Below, piece after piece: positions 27,659 to 36,786 of a stretch of DNA of 64,000 nucleotides. The notes beneath the pieces are model-generated. The model was not told the origin of the DNA. It saw only the letters and a program-made list of their open reading frames with translations, and did not search any database. The DNA comes from Betaproteobacteria bacterium HGW-Betaproteobacteria-9. GTDB taxonomy: Bacteria > Pseudomonadota > Gammaproteobacteria > Burkholderiales > Burkholderiaceae_C. Every line of letters starts with the position of its first letter. The stretch's first letter is position 1. The position numbers were made by a program, and so were the translations under genes. The DNA lies in NCBI GenBank assembly GCA_002842215.1, contig PHCC01000020.1, forward strand, positions 23,542 through 87,541. Reading direction: 5' to 3'.

Positions 27659-28349
27659 ACCGTCCTTTGCTGCGTTCGGCCAGCACCGCCGCCTTGCGCG
27701 TGAGCCGGTCGATTTCGCTGGTGATGTCCGACAGCACGTTGGCCACCACGGCGAACTCGCGGCCGTGCTGCCCGGCCCGCGCGGCCATGACCTGCGCGTT
27801 GAAGCTCACCACCTTGGCCTCCTTGGCCACGCTCTGGATGTCGTCCACGATGCCCACCAGTTCTTTCATCAGGGCGTCCGAGTGCGCCTTGGCGACCTCG
27901 TCGAACGCGGTGGTCGCGGTGTTGAGGGCTTCGAGGATGCGATCGGTGTGGCCGACCAGCTCGGCCGTGGTGGCGGACACGCGCGGGCTGTGCACCTCGA
28001 TCTGGTCGAGTGCGCTGCGCATGAGCTGCATGAAAGCCTGCACGACGGGGCCGACCCCACGCGGGCCCTGGTAGGTTTCGGTGATCTTGCGCGCGTTGGC
28101 GGGATCGAGCTGTGCGGTGGTGGCCTGCAGGTGTTGCTGGCTTTCGGTGAACATGCGCAGGCTGCGCTGGGCGGCGCGATGCCACTCGGCGTCACCGCCG
28201 GCGGCCAGCACGGTCTGCAGGATCATGCGTTGCGAGAGCATGCGCTGGCGCGCGGCGAGATTGACCAGCGACAGGCCGGCGATGTGGTCCGGCGTGTCGT
28301 GGCGCGATGGGGCGGGGCTTCGGGTGGCGAGGGGTGTCATGGCCGACAT
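27657..28349 (-). CDS. Small soluble chemoreceptor-like protein with P-box
   Basis: Predicted 230-residue protein without a transmembrane segment. The N-terminal part has a PilJ/NarX-type P-box, NLAARQRMLSQRM (about 30-42). The C-terminal part, from about 155, resembles the signalling tip of methyl-accepting proteins (DIQSVAKEAKVVSFNAQVMA, RAGQHGREFAVVANVLSDIT) but is too short to be a full coiled-coil hairpin. It may be a truncated or minimal receptor. The start is uncertain: 28349 (MSAMTP) or 28340. Not obviously part of an operon. Confidence 0.75.
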   Translation of the reverse strand: MSAMTPLATRSPAPSRHDTPDHIAGLSLVNLAARQRMLSQRMILQTVLAAGGDAEWHRAAQRSLRMFTESQQHLQATTAQLDPANARKITETYQGPRGVGPVVQAFMQLMRSALDQIEVHSPRVSATTAELVGHTDRILEALNTATTAFDEVAKAHSDALMKELVGIVDDIQSVAKEAKVVSFNAQVMAARAGQHGREFAVVANVLSDITSEIDRLTRKAAVLAERSKGR

Positions 28350-28482
28350 CAAGCAATCGCCGGGCCACCGCCGAGCATGTTTTGGCGGCGCACGGCGCAC
28401 CAGCGTGGCGCACGGCTTGGCGCTCGCGGAACGCTCAGGCGGCGTGCGACAGCGGCAGTGCCTGCGGCAGATCCATCGCGGC

Positions 28483-29904
28483 TCAGCCGGTGAGGCCCTT
28501 GGTGCCGCGGAACAGGTTGTGTGGGTCGTGGCGGGCCTTGAGTGCCGCCAGCCGGTCGAGGTTGGCCCTGCCGTAGGCGGCCTGGATGCGATCGGCCCCT
28601 TCTTCCTCGGTCAGGAAGTTGATGTAGGTTCCGCCGGTGGAGCAGCCCCGGGTGGCCTCAAAACAGTCGCGTGCCCATCGCAGCTGGAGATCGTCCTCCT
28701 CGGGCTTCTCCCAGGACGCTGCGATGTTGAGCACGTAGGCAGCGTCGCGGTTGCCGGCGGGCGAATGGCCGGCGCTCTGCTCGCCCAGCGCGCCCTGGAT
28801 CTGGAACATCAGCAGGGCCGAAAACGGCGACGCGATGCGCCCGGCGTGTTCCACCGCCAGGTCCATCAGGGACGGTTCGATGTCCGCGAGGTAATGCGAT
28901 TTCCAGTAGTAGCGCCGGCCCTTGGGCTGGGTGGCGTCGAGCAGGCTCTGCATTTGCACATAGGGCCGGCGCATCACCGTGTCGGCCACCGGCCGGGCCA
29001 CCTCGCGCAGCGGGGCGAGCAGGGCGTCCGCCTCGGCCGTGTCGCCGGTGTGGCAGACAAAGATGGCGGCCATCGGCTGGCCGTGGATCTCGGGTGGCAG
29101 CCAGGGGGCGGGCGGGGCGACACGCAGCACCGCCACGCTGGTCATCTCCCGCGGCGCCCGGGCGCTGACGTCGCGGTAGGCCTGCAGCACCTGGCGCGCG
29201 TCGGCGCCGTGCCAGGCGATGGCGCCGCCCACGATCTCGGGTCCGACCGGGAACAGCCGGTACTCGAAGGTGGTGACGACGCCAAAGTTGCCGCCCCCGC
29301 CGCGCAGGGCCCAGAACAGCTCGGCGTGTTCGTCGGCCGACGCCCGCACCACCTGGCCGTCGGCCATGACCACCTCCATCGAGACCAGGGTGTCGCAGGT
29401 CCAGCCGTGGCGGCGGGTGAGGTAGCCAAAGCCACCACCCAGCGTGAGCCCGGCGATGCCGGTGGTGGACACGAAGCCGAGCACGGCCGCCAGGCCATGG
29501 AGCTGTGTCTCGCGGTCCAGATCGGCCAGGGTGCAGCCGGCCTGCGCGCGGGCCGTGCGCCCCGCCGGGTCGACCCAGATGCCGCGCAGCAGCGACATGT
29601 CGATCATCAGGCCGCCGTCGTTGGTGGCCAGGCCGGCGATGTTGTGGCCGCCCGAGCGCACCGACAGCAACAAGCGGTGCTGGGCCGCGAAACGCACTGC
29701 CTGCACCACATCGACCGTGCCGCTGCAGCGCGCGATCAGCCCGGGGCGGCGGTCGATCATGCCGTTCCAGAGTTTTCGCGTCTCGTCGAAGGCGGCGTCC
29801 TGCGGCGTCAGCAGCACGCCCCTGAAGCCGGTCTTGAATGTCTGGTAGGCCTCGGGCTCGATCTCGACCGAACCGCCGTCCATGCCTGTCAGATGCATGC
29901 TCAT
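28483..29904 (-). CDS. FAD-linked oxidoreductase with berberine-bridge-type C-terminus
   Basis: Predicted 473-residue PCMH-type flavoenzyme. The FAD-binding half has RSGGHNIAGLATNDGG (His of GGHN is the usual site of covalent FAD linkage), RAQAGCTLADLDRETQLHGL, GIAGLTLGGGFGYLTRRHG and ALRGGGGNFGVVTTFEYRLF. The C-terminal BBE motif is GTYINFLTEEEGADRIQAAY with NLDRLAALKARHDPHNLFR. The second covalent-link cysteine seen in true berberine-bridge enzymes is not clear. Substrate unknown. It begins at 29904 with AGGAG upstream and lies 17 bases after the nitrilase gene, so they are co-transcribed. Confidence 0.9.
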   Translation of the reverse strand: MSMHLTGMDGGSVEIEPEAYQTFKTGFRGVLLTPQDAAFDETRKLWNGMIDRRPGLIARCSGTVDVVQAVRFAAQHRLLLSVRSGGHNIAGLATNDGGLMIDMSLLRGIWVDPAGRTARAQAGCTLADLDRETQLHGLAAVLGFVSTTGIAGLTLGGGFGYLTRRHGWTCDTLVSMEVVMADGQVVRASADEHAELFWALRGGGGNFGVVTTFEYRLFPVGPEIVGGAIAWHGADARQVLQAYRDVSARAPREMTSVAVLRVAPPAPWLPPEIHGQPMAAIFVCHTGDTAEADALLAPLREVARPVADTVMRRPYVQMQSLLDATQPKGRRYYWKSHYLADIEPSLMDLAVEHAGRIASPFSALLMFQIQGALGEQSAGHSPAGNRDAAYVLNIAASWEKPEEDDLQLRWARDCFEATRGCSTGGTYINFLTEEEGADRIQAAYGRANLDRLAALKARHDPHNLFRGTKGLTG

Positions 29905-29921
29905 GGTGTTTCTCCTGAAGG

Positions 29922-30908
29922 TCAGTGGGTGGGTGAAGGAACCGCCTGCGTCCCGGCACGGGCGCTTGCGTCGTCGGTGAAGCGCACGGCCGCTGCGGAC
30001 GCACGGTTCACCCGGAGCTGAAAGATGTCGGGGCGCGCGTAGTGCCCGCTGATGTCGAGCGCCCGCCGCGCCGGTGCCACGCGCGCGGTGTCGATCTCGG
30101 CGTACAGGACACCGGTCTCGCACCGCATGGGCCCGGCGACCAGCCGGCCCTGCGGGTCCACCGCCGCGGAGTCGCCGGGGTTGATCCATTCGTCCGGGTC
30201 CGGGAACAGCTGGGCGCGGCCGGGGAAATCGTCGGGGATGTCACTGCCGCGCAGCGCGACCCCGCTGCCGATCACCCAGCAGCGGCCTTCGAGTGCGATG
30301 TGTCGCAGGGTGCTGATCCAGCCGTCGCCGCAGTCGTAGGTGGGCGCCACATGCACCTGCACCCCCTGGGCGTAGAGCGCGTAACGTGCCAGCGGCATGT
30401 AGTTCTCCCAGCAGATGAGCGTGCCGATGCGCCCGGCCGGCGTGTCCACGGCACGCAGGCCCGAGGCGTCTCCGAAGCCGTGCACCATGCGTTCCGGGTT
30501 GGTCGGCATGAGTTTTCGGTGTCGGTTGAGCAACCGGCCATCGGCACCGATCACCACCACGCTGTTGTAGAGGGTGCCGCCCCCGGTGGCGCGCTCCACC
30601 TCGCAGAGGCCGCAGACGACCGTGACGGCCTGCTGGCGCGCCGCCTCGCACAGCGGGCGCAGATCGTCGGCGGCCAGGTCCACCGCGTGGGCCTGCAGCT
30701 GGGTGTGCAGCTGTCCGATCAGGGTACCGTCCTTGCCGGCGGCGAGCCGCCAGATCCAGGCCGGATAACCGGGAACGAACGACTCCGGCAGCACCACCAG
30801 CGTGGCGCCCGCCGCAGCGGCTTCGCCGACGGATTCGATAGCCCGTTCGAGGGTGGCGCGTTGGTTGAGCAACACGGGCGGGCGCTGGATGATGGCGACG
30901 GTGGTCAT
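29922..30908 (-). CDS. Nitrilase (carbon-nitrogen hydrolase superfamily)
   Basis: Predicted 328-residue enzyme that would hydrolyse an organic nitrile to acid and ammonia. The catalytic triad is intact: Glu42 (VVLPESFVPGYPAWIW), Lys132 (NRHRKLMPTNPERMVHGFGD) and Cys166 (TLICWENYMPLARYALY). CWENYMPL is characteristic of true nitrilases rather than amidases. The start at 30908 has AAGGA nine bases upstream. It heads an operon with the FAD oxidoreductase and is divergent from an HxlR-type regulator. Substrate class (aliphatic, aryl or cyanide) cannot be read from sequence. Confidence 0.93.
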   Translation of the reverse strand: MTTVAIIQRPPVLLNQRATLERAIESVGEAAAAGATLVVLPESFVPGYPAWIWRLAAGKDGTLIGQLHTQLQAHAVDLAADDLRPLCEAARQQAVTVVCGLCEVERATGGGTLYNSVVVIGADGRLLNRHRKLMPTNPERMVHGFGDASGLRAVDTPAGRIGTLICWENYMPLARYALYAQGVQVHVAPTYDCGDGWISTLRHIALEGRCWVIGSGVALRGSDIPDDFPGRAQLFPDPDEWINPGDSAAVDPQGRLVAGPMRCETGVLYAEIDTARVAPARRALDISGHYARPDIFQLRVNRASAAAVRFTDDASARAGTQAVPSPTH

Positions 30909-31015
30909 GGCAAATCCTTGGGGCGTTCCGGGCTGGAGACGGCCAGAGATTGCGCGTGACAAGCCGGTTTGGCCAGTCCAGAATCTGAAGCGTTTGCGCA
31001 GCAGAAGGAAGCCCG

Positions 31016-31732
31016 ATGACAGAGAGCTACAGCCAGTTCTGCACCGTGGCGCGGGGCGCCGAAGCGCTGTGTGAGCGCTGGACACCGTTGGTCGTGCGCG
31101 AACTGCTGTGCGGCAGCCGGCGCTTCAACGACCTGCATCGTGGCGTTCCGCGCATGTCCACCAGCCTGCTGGCGCAGCGCCTGCGGCACCTGGAGGAGAT
31201 CGGTGTGGTGCGGCGCAGCGCGGTGGGCAAGGTCTGGGAATACGCTTTGACCGACGCGGGCGAAGAGCTGCGTCCCATCATCATGGCCCTGGGCCACTGG
31301 GGTGCGCGCTGGATCGGCAGCCGCCTGCGCGATGACGAGCTGGACGCGGGGCTGCTGATGTGGGACATCCGGCGCTTCGTGCGCCTGGACGAGTGCCCGC
31401 CGCATGCCGTGGTGGTGCACTTCCGGTTTCGCGACGCCCGGTCGGGCGAAAAAACCTGGTGGCTGGTGGTCGAAGAAGGTGCGGCCGATCTGTGTCGCGA
31501 CGACCCCGGCCGCGAACTCACGCTGGTCGTCGACTCGACGGTGCGGGCCCTGACCGAAGTCTGGACCGGCGACCGCTCACCGCAAGAGGTGCTGAGCAGC
31601 CGGGACCTGCGCGTGGAAGGGGCGCATCACGAGGCGCAAAGCCTGTGGCGCTGGCTCGGCACCAGCGTCTTCGCCGAGACCCGCCGCAGCGCCCGATCCA
31701 CGCTCGTCAGTGACGCTCGCCCGCTGGCGTGA
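31016..31732 (+). CDS. HxlR-type winged-helix regulator with C-terminal SCP2-like domain
   Basis: Predicted 238-residue regulator. The HxlR domain covers about 5-105 (RWTPLVVRELLCGSRRFNDL, HRGVPRMSTSLLAQRLRHLE, GVVRRSAVGKVWEYALTDAG). The C-terminal 120 residues resemble a sterol-carrier-like ligand-binding fold (TWWLVVEEGAADLCRDDPGR, ELTLVVDSTVRALTEVWTGD), so it may bind a hydrophobic effector. It is divergent from the nitrilase gene with a 107-base gap and is the likely local regulator. The start has AAGGA upstream. Confidence 0.85.
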   Translation: MTESYSQFCTVARGAEALCERWTPLVVRELLCGSRRFNDLHRGVPRMSTSLLAQRLRHLEEIGVVRRSAVGKVWEYALTDAGEELRPIIMALGHWGARWIGSRLRDDELDAGLLMWDIRRFVRLDECPPHAVVVHFRFRDARSGEKTWWLVVEEGAADLCRDDPGRELTLVVDSTVRALTEVWTGDRSPQEVLSSRDLRVEGAHHEAQSLWRWLGTSVFAETRRSARSTLVSDARPLA

Positions 31733-31758
31733 CGGCGCTGTACCCGGGCTGCGAAGCT

Positions 31759-32592
31759 TCAGAAACGGAGGTTGGCGACCCGGCGATCGGGGGCGTCGCG
31801 GAAGGTCTCGGGTTGGGCGATGGCGGCCACGCCGCGCACCACATCACCGACCACGATCACGGCCGGGCTGCCGAGTTGTTCGCGCGCGATGGTGGTGGGC
31901 AACTCGCCCAGCGTGGTGATCGCGTGGCGCTGCTGCGGCAGGCTGGCGTGCTGGATGATGGCCAGCGGCGTGCTGGCCGGCAGGCCGGTCAGCAGGTCGG
32001 CCTGGATCGCAGCGGCGCTGGACACGCCCATGTAGATCACCAGCGTGAGCTTGGCGTCGCGGGCGGTGGCGGCGAGCTGCTGCCAGTCGGTTCCGGTGTC
32101 GCCGGGTTTGGCGTGGCCGGTGATGAAGACCACGCCGTGTGCGTGGTCGCGGTGCGTGAGCGGTGCGCCGAGCGAGGTCAGGCCGGCGAGGCCGGCGGTG
32201 ATGCCGTTGAGTACCTGGACCTCGATGCCGGCTTCCCGCAGGTGTTCCACCTCTTCACCGCCGCGCCCGAAGATGAACGGGTCGCCGCCCTTGAGGCGCA
32301 CCACGACTTCGCCTTCGCGCGCGGCCATGATCATGAGCTTTTCGATGAAGGCCTGCGGCGTGCTCTTGCAGCCGCCGCGCTTGCCCACGTGCACGATGCG
32401 CGCCTTGGGGGAGGCGTGCTCCAGCACCGCGTCGCTGACCAGATCGTCCACCAGCAGCACGGTGGCCGCCGCAATGGCGCGCGCGGCCTTGATGGTGAGC
32501 AGTTCCGGGTCGCCCGGGCCGGCGCCGACGAGGGTGACGGTGCCGGGGTTGAACCGGGTGGCGGAAGCGATGACGGTGGCGGGCATGTTCAT
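31759..32592 (-). CDS. cobA: Uroporphyrinogen-III C-methyltransferase
   Basis: Predicted 277-residue SAM-dependent enzyme that makes precorrin-2 from uroporphyrinogen III, on the way to siroheme. Family motifs include VTLVGAGPGDPELLTIKAAR, VVRLKGGDPFIFGRGGEEVE, GIEVQVLNGITAGLAGLTSL and HRDHAHGVVFITGH. It lacks the CysG-type dehydrogenase/ferrochelatase half. Its start overlaps the ybiB stop by four bases, and it is the last gene of the nirB operon, where siroheme is needed by NirB. Confidence 0.94.
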   Translation of the reverse strand: MNMPATVIASATRFNPGTVTLVGAGPGDPELLTIKAARAIAAATVLLVDDLVSDAVLEHASPKARIVHVGKRGGCKSTPQAFIEKLMIMAAREGEVVVRLKGGDPFIFGRGGEEVEHLREAGIEVQVLNGITAGLAGLTSLGAPLTHRDHAHGVVFITGHAKPGDTGTDWQQLAATARDAKLTLVIYMGVSSAAAIQADLLTGLPASTPLAIIQHASLPQQRHAITTLGELPTTIAREQLGSPAVIVVGDVVRGVAAIAQPETFRDAPDRRVANLRF

Positions 32593-33545
32593 GGTGGGCT
32601 GACGGCTGGAACGGCCGTTGTCTCGGTGGTCGGTGTTGTGGGCTGACGCTGCACTTCTTGCAAGATGTGTTCCACCTGCAGCGCGATCGGCGCGGGCACC
32701 GGGCGCTCGCCGTCGAGCACCGAGCGGATGTAGGCCGCGGTGCTCGCGGCGTCCACTTCGCGCGGCAGATCGGGCAGGCTGGCCAGGGGGCCGTCTTGTG
32801 CGGCTTGCAGCAGGTGGCGCTGGCCGTCGCGGAAGGCTTCCAGCTGCGGTGTGCGCCGGGCATCGGCCACCGGTTCGCCTTCGGTGCCGCGCAGCAGCAG
32901 GGCGTGCGCACCGGTCAGCGCGAAGGTCTGAGCCATGGAGACCGCGTACTCGGGGTGGGTGTAGCTGCCCACGATCAGGGCTCGGCCTTCGCACGGGTTC
33001 ATCAGCTTGACCAGGCTGTGCGCCGGGTTGCGCAGGCCGACGGCGCGGCGCACGTCGAGCAGGCGCTTGAGGCCGGGCAACAGCACCTCGGTGGGCACAT
33101 AGGCCAGTTCACCCGCACCGAGTGCGGGCACACCGCGCGCCGCTGCAACGCCCAGCGCCGCGAACACGGCCTCGCTGGTCACGCGGCGGTCTTCGGTGGC
33201 CGTGCCGTGCACCAGCACCGGCACGCCGCGGCGCGCCAGCAGCAGGGCCAGCAGCGGGGTGAGCACCGGCAGCTTGCGCGCCCCGTTGTAGCTCGGCAGC
33301 ACCACGGTGGTGAGGCCGTTGTCGGGCATGCGCTGCAGGCGCGCGTGCGTGGCGTCGAGGAAACCGGCCATCTCTTGCGGCGTCTCGCCCTTGATGCGCA
33401 TGGCGAGGCAGAAACCACCGATTTCAAGGTCGGTCACGCTGCCGTCGAGCACCTGGCCCAGCAGGTCGGAGGCCGGCTCGCGCTGCAGCGAACGCGCGCC
33501 GTCTTTGCCGCGACCGATGTCCTTGATGTAGTGGCTGATGCTCAT
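32589..33545 (-). CDS. ybiB: YbiB-like protein (TrpD2 / phosphoribosyltransferase fold)
   Basis: Predicted 318-residue protein related to anthranilate phosphoribosyltransferase but lacking its normal role. It has MSISHYIKDIGRGKDGARSL, LAMRIKGETPQEMAGFLDAT and VLPSYNGARKLPVLTPLLA. E. coli YbiB binds nucleic acid and is not a metabolic enzyme, so a role in nitrate assimilation is unclear. It is found next to nitrate-reductase genes in other betaproteobacteria as far as I recall. Starts 60 bases after nasA and overlaps cobA by four bases. Confidence 0.88.
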   Translation of the reverse strand: MSISHYIKDIGRGKDGARSLQREPASDLLGQVLDGSVTDLEIGGFCLAMRIKGETPQEMAGFLDATHARLQRMPDNGLTTVVLPSYNGARKLPVLTPLLALLLARRGVPVLVHGTATEDRRVTSEAVFAALGVAAARGVPALGAGELAYVPTEVLLPGLKRLLDVRRAVGLRNPAHSLVKLMNPCEGRALIVGSYTHPEYAVSMAQTFALTGAHALLLRGTEGEPVADARRTPQLEAFRDGQRHLLQAAQDGPLASLPDLPREVDAASTAAYIRSVLDGERPVPAPIALQVEHILQEVQRQPTTPTTETTAVPAVSPP

Positions 33546-33605
33546 GTTGGGCGATTGTCCGGCAAGCCTGATGACTTCGGGTTATATACAAGCTGCCCGT
33601 GGGGT

Positions 33606-36389
33606 TCAGGCGACCTGCAGCACATGGCCGCTCGCCGGGTGGGCGCGCACCAGGCGCCGCAGCTCGGGGATGCAGGAGCCGCAGTTGGTGCCGCATTTCA
33701 GCCCGTTCTGTAAAGCGGCCAGACGCTGGTCGTCGCTGCCGTGGTTGGACTTCAGCTGCGCGCCGATGTCGTCTTCGCTCACGTTGAAACAGGTGCAGAC
33801 CTGCTTGCCCTTGGCCACCACCGCCACCGGTGCCTTGGCGCCCGGCATCAGCAGCAGGCGGCCGTAGGCCTCGGCCGGCAGCTCATCCTGCAGCAGGGGT
33901 TTGATCCAGGCTTCGGCGCGCACGTCGCCCGCGAGCACGAAGCCCTCGAGCCGGGTGGCACCGTCCGAGCGCTCCAGGCGCGCGGTGCGGCGCTGGCCGA
34001 GACGTTTGTCCACGTAGCGCAACGCGTCGGTACCGCCCAGGCCGAGCAGGGTCTCGATGCGTTCGATCACCGCGGCTTCGGGCGCCTCGTGTGCCGCCGC
34101 TCTGAACAGCACGCCGCCACGTTCGCGGCCAAAAGGCACGCAGGACGCGAACTCGAAGGACGGCATGAGCGCGCGCAGCTCGGTTTGCACCGCGACGGCG
34201 CGGTCGTCCGGCAGCCAGGCCACGGCCAGCAGGTTCCACGACAGCTCGGCCTTGAGAATTTTCACCGCTGCGTGTTTTAGCTCGGGCTGTTTTGAGGTGA
34301 GGCAATACGCCGAGGTGGTCAGCGCGTTCACGCCAGCCAGCGGCTCGCCGTTGCTGCCGCGCCCGCTCAGGTATTCCGCACCCCAGTGCATGGCGATGAA
34401 AGCCTGCGACAAGCCGATCTCTTTGCTGGCTTGCACAGGCAGCACGATGGAGCCGCGCTTGCTGGTCACGTGCACCAGATCGCCGTCTTTCAGACCGCGG
34501 CGCTCCATGTCCTGCGGGTGCATCTGCACCGCCGGTTCGGCCACGTGACCGAACAGGCGGCCAATGGTGCCGGTGCGCGTCATGCCGTGCCACTGGTCGC
34601 GCAGGCGGCCGGTGGTGAGCGAGAACGGGTAGCGTGAATCGCGCGGCTCGGCCAGCGGTTGCCAGGGCAGGGCGGCGAAGCGGGCCTTGCCGTCGGCGGT
34701 GGGGAAGACGCCGTCGGCGTAGAGCCTTTGTGTGCCGGTGGCGTCGCCCTCGCGCAGCGGCCATTGCTGCGGGCCTTGATGTTCCAGCATTTCGTATGAC
34801 AGGCCGGTGATGTCGAGGTCGCGGCCACGGGTGGATGCGCGGTGTTCCAGCCAGATCGTTTCGGCGTCGGGGTAGGGAAAGAGCGTGGGCTGGCCGGGGC
34901 GCAGCGTGCTTTCGAGCCGCTGAGCGAAGTCGACCACGATGCGCCAGTCGTGCCGGGCCTCGCCCGGCGCGGGCACGGCGGCACGCACGCGGCTGATGCG
35001 GCGTTCGCTGTTGGTGACCGTGCCTTCTTTTTCGCCCCAGGTGGTGGCGGGCAGCAGCAGGTCGGCCCAGTCGCAGGTGGCGGCGGTCGCGTAGGCCTCT
35101 TGCACCACGACGAACTCGGCGCGCTCCAGCGCGCGGCGCACGGTGGCCTGGTCGGGCATGGACTGCGCCGGGTTGGTGCAGGCGATCCACAGCGCCTTGA
35201 TCTCGCCGTCGGCTGCGGCCTGGAACATCTCCACGGCGGTCTTGCCGGGTTTCGAGGGCACGTCGGCCACGCCCCAGAGCGCGGCCACCTCGGCGCGGTG
35301 CGCGGGGTTGCCCATGTCGCGGTGGGCCGAGAGCAGGTTGGCCAGGCCGCCCACTTCACGCCCGCCCATGGCGTTGGGCTGGCCGGTCAGGCTGAAGGGG
35401 CCTGCGCCGGGTTTGCCGATCTGGCCGGTGGCCAGGTGCAGGTTGATCAGGGTCGCGTTTTTCGCGGTGCCGCTGCTGCTCTGGTTCAGGCCCTGGCAGT
35501 AGAGGCTGAGCGTGGCCGGCGAGGTGGCGAACCACTGGGCGGCGGTGAACAGATCGGCCTTGGGCACGCCGCAGACTTGCGCCACGTGCTCGGGCGTGCA
35601 CTCGCGCACTAGCGCCTTGAGGTCGTCGAAGCCGGTGGTGTGGGCGGCGATGTAGTCGGGCTTGATCCAGCCCTCCCACAACATGATGTGCAGCAGACCG
35701 TGGAACAGCATCACATCGCTGCCGGGCTGCAGGGGCAGGAAGAGGTCGGCCAGTTCGGCGGTGTCGGTGCGGCGCGGGTCGGCCACGATCACTTTCATCG
35801 CCGGGTTCTTTTTCTTCGCTTCTTCGATGCGGCGGAACAGCACCGGGTGGGCGTAGGCCGCGTTGCTGCCGACGATGAACAGGCATTGCGCGTGGTTCAC
35901 GTCGTCGTAGCAGGCGGGTGGCGCGTCGGCGCCCAGCGTGGCCTTGTAGCCCGCGACCGCGCTGCTCATGCACAGGCGCGAGTTGGTGTCCACGTTGTTG
36001 GTGCCGATCAGGCCTTTGGCCAGCTTGTTGAAGACGTAGTAGTCCTCGGTCAGCAACTGGCCGCTGATGTAGAAGCCCACGGCGTCGGGGCCATGATCTT
36101 TGATGACTTTTGCGAAGCGGTCGGTGGTGAGGTCCAGCGCCGCGTCCCAGCCCAGCGGGGTGGGGGTGGCTTTGCGGGTCATGCGCTGCAGCGGCTGCAG
36201 CAGCCGGGTCTGGCGCGTCACGGCGGGCGTGGCCGTGAAGTGCAGCGTGGTGCCTTTGGTGCACAGCTTGCCGAAATTCGCCGGGTGATCGGGGTCACCG
36301 CGCACGCCGGTGATCTGACCCGCCTCGGACGAGATGATCACGCCGCAGCCGACGCCGCAGTACGGACAGGTTGAGCGTGTGTCGGTCAT
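33606..36389 (-). CDS. nasA: Assimilatory nitrate reductase, catalytic subunit
   Basis: Predicted 927-residue cytoplasmic molybdoenzyme that reduces nitrate to nitrite. The N-terminal [4Fe-4S] ligands are Cys8, Cys11, Cys15 and Cys43 (TCPYCGVGCG..KLCTKG). Molybdopterin-domain segments include LCMSSAVAGYKATLGADAPP, ADPRRTDTAELADLFLPLQP and the C-terminal dinucleotide-binding part (TTGRLRDQWHGMTRTG). A BFD-type [2Fe-2S] domain closes the protein (VCTCFNVSEDDI, LKCGTNCGSCIPELRRL), typical of assimilatory NasA/NasC enzymes that take electrons from a separate reductase or ferredoxin. No Tat signal is present. Starts three bases after nirD. It needs Moco, for which mogA is encoded at 18813. Confidence 0.96.
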   Translation of the reverse strand: MTDTRSTCPYCGVGCGVIISSEAGQITGVRGDPDHPANFGKLCTKGTTLHFTATPAVTRQTRLLQPLQRMTRKATPTPLGWDAALDLTTDRFAKVIKDHGPDAVGFYISGQLLTEDYYVFNKLAKGLIGTNNVDTNSRLCMSSAVAGYKATLGADAPPACYDDVNHAQCLFIVGSNAAYAHPVLFRRIEEAKKKNPAMKVIVADPRRTDTAELADLFLPLQPGSDVMLFHGLLHIMLWEGWIKPDYIAAHTTGFDDLKALVRECTPEHVAQVCGVPKADLFTAAQWFATSPATLSLYCQGLNQSSSGTAKNATLINLHLATGQIGKPGAGPFSLTGQPNAMGGREVGGLANLLSAHRDMGNPAHRAEVAALWGVADVPSKPGKTAVEMFQAAADGEIKALWIACTNPAQSMPDQATVRRALERAEFVVVQEAYATAATCDWADLLLPATTWGEKEGTVTNSERRISRVRAAVPAPGEARHDWRIVVDFAQRLESTLRPGQPTLFPYPDAETIWLEHRASTRGRDLDITGLSYEMLEHQGPQQWPLREGDATGTQRLYADGVFPTADGKARFAALPWQPLAEPRDSRYPFSLTTGRLRDQWHGMTRTGTIGRLFGHVAEPAVQMHPQDMERRGLKDGDLVHVTSKRGSIVLPVQASKEIGLSQAFIAMHWGAEYLSGRGSNGEPLAGVNALTTSAYCLTSKQPELKHAAVKILKAELSWNLLAVAWLPDDRAVAVQTELRALMPSFEFASCVPFGRERGGVLFRAAAHEAPEAAVIERIETLLGLGGTDALRYVDKRLGQRRTARLERSDGATRLEGFVLAGDVRAEAWIKPLLQDELPAEAYGRLLLMPGAKAPVAVVAKGKQVCTCFNVSEDDIGAQLKSNHGSDDQRLAALQNGLKCGTNCGSCIPELRRLVRAHPASGHVLQVA

Positions 36390-36392
36390 GGT

Positions 36393-36776
36393 TCAGGCGC
36401 AGGCAGTTCTACGGGCCGGGCCGGCGATGGGGCGCAGGAGGTCCAGCGCTTGCGTGGCCAGTTCGTTCGCGTCCAGAAACACCTCGCCGTTCTCCACCTT
36501 CACGGTGAACTTCGGCGTGCAGCCTTCGTCGGGCGCGGCGGCCTGGCCGGTGCACAGGCCGATGGTCCAGTTGTGCAGCGGGCAGGCCACGCTGGTGCCA
36601 AACACGATGCCTTGCGACAGCGGGCCGCCCTTGTGCGGGCAGCGGTCGAGCAGGGCGAAGACCTCGTCTTTGTCGTTGCGGAACACGGCGACGTCCAGGC
36701 CCTGGTCGCGCGCCACGCGGCGCGAACCGAGCACGGGGATGTCTTCAACGCGGCAGATGGCTTTCCATGGGTTCAT
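36393..36776 (-). CDS. nirD: Nitrite reductase (NADH) small subunit, Rieske type
   Basis: Predicted 127-residue NirD with a Rieske-like fold. The [2Fe-2S] ligand motifs CPHKGGPLSQG and CPLHNW are intact, so unlike some NirD proteins this one should hold a cluster. It assists NirB in reducing nitrite to ammonium. A TGAGGA ribosome-binding site lies upstream of the start. Confidence 0.95.
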   Translation of the reverse strand: MNPWKAICRVEDIPVLGSRRVARDQGLDVAVFRNDKDEVFALLDRCPHKGGPLSQGIVFGTSVACPLHNWTIGLCTGQAAAPDEGCTPKFTVKVENGEVFLDANELATQALDLLRPIAGPARRTACA

Positions 36777-36786
36777 GTCAGGGTCC

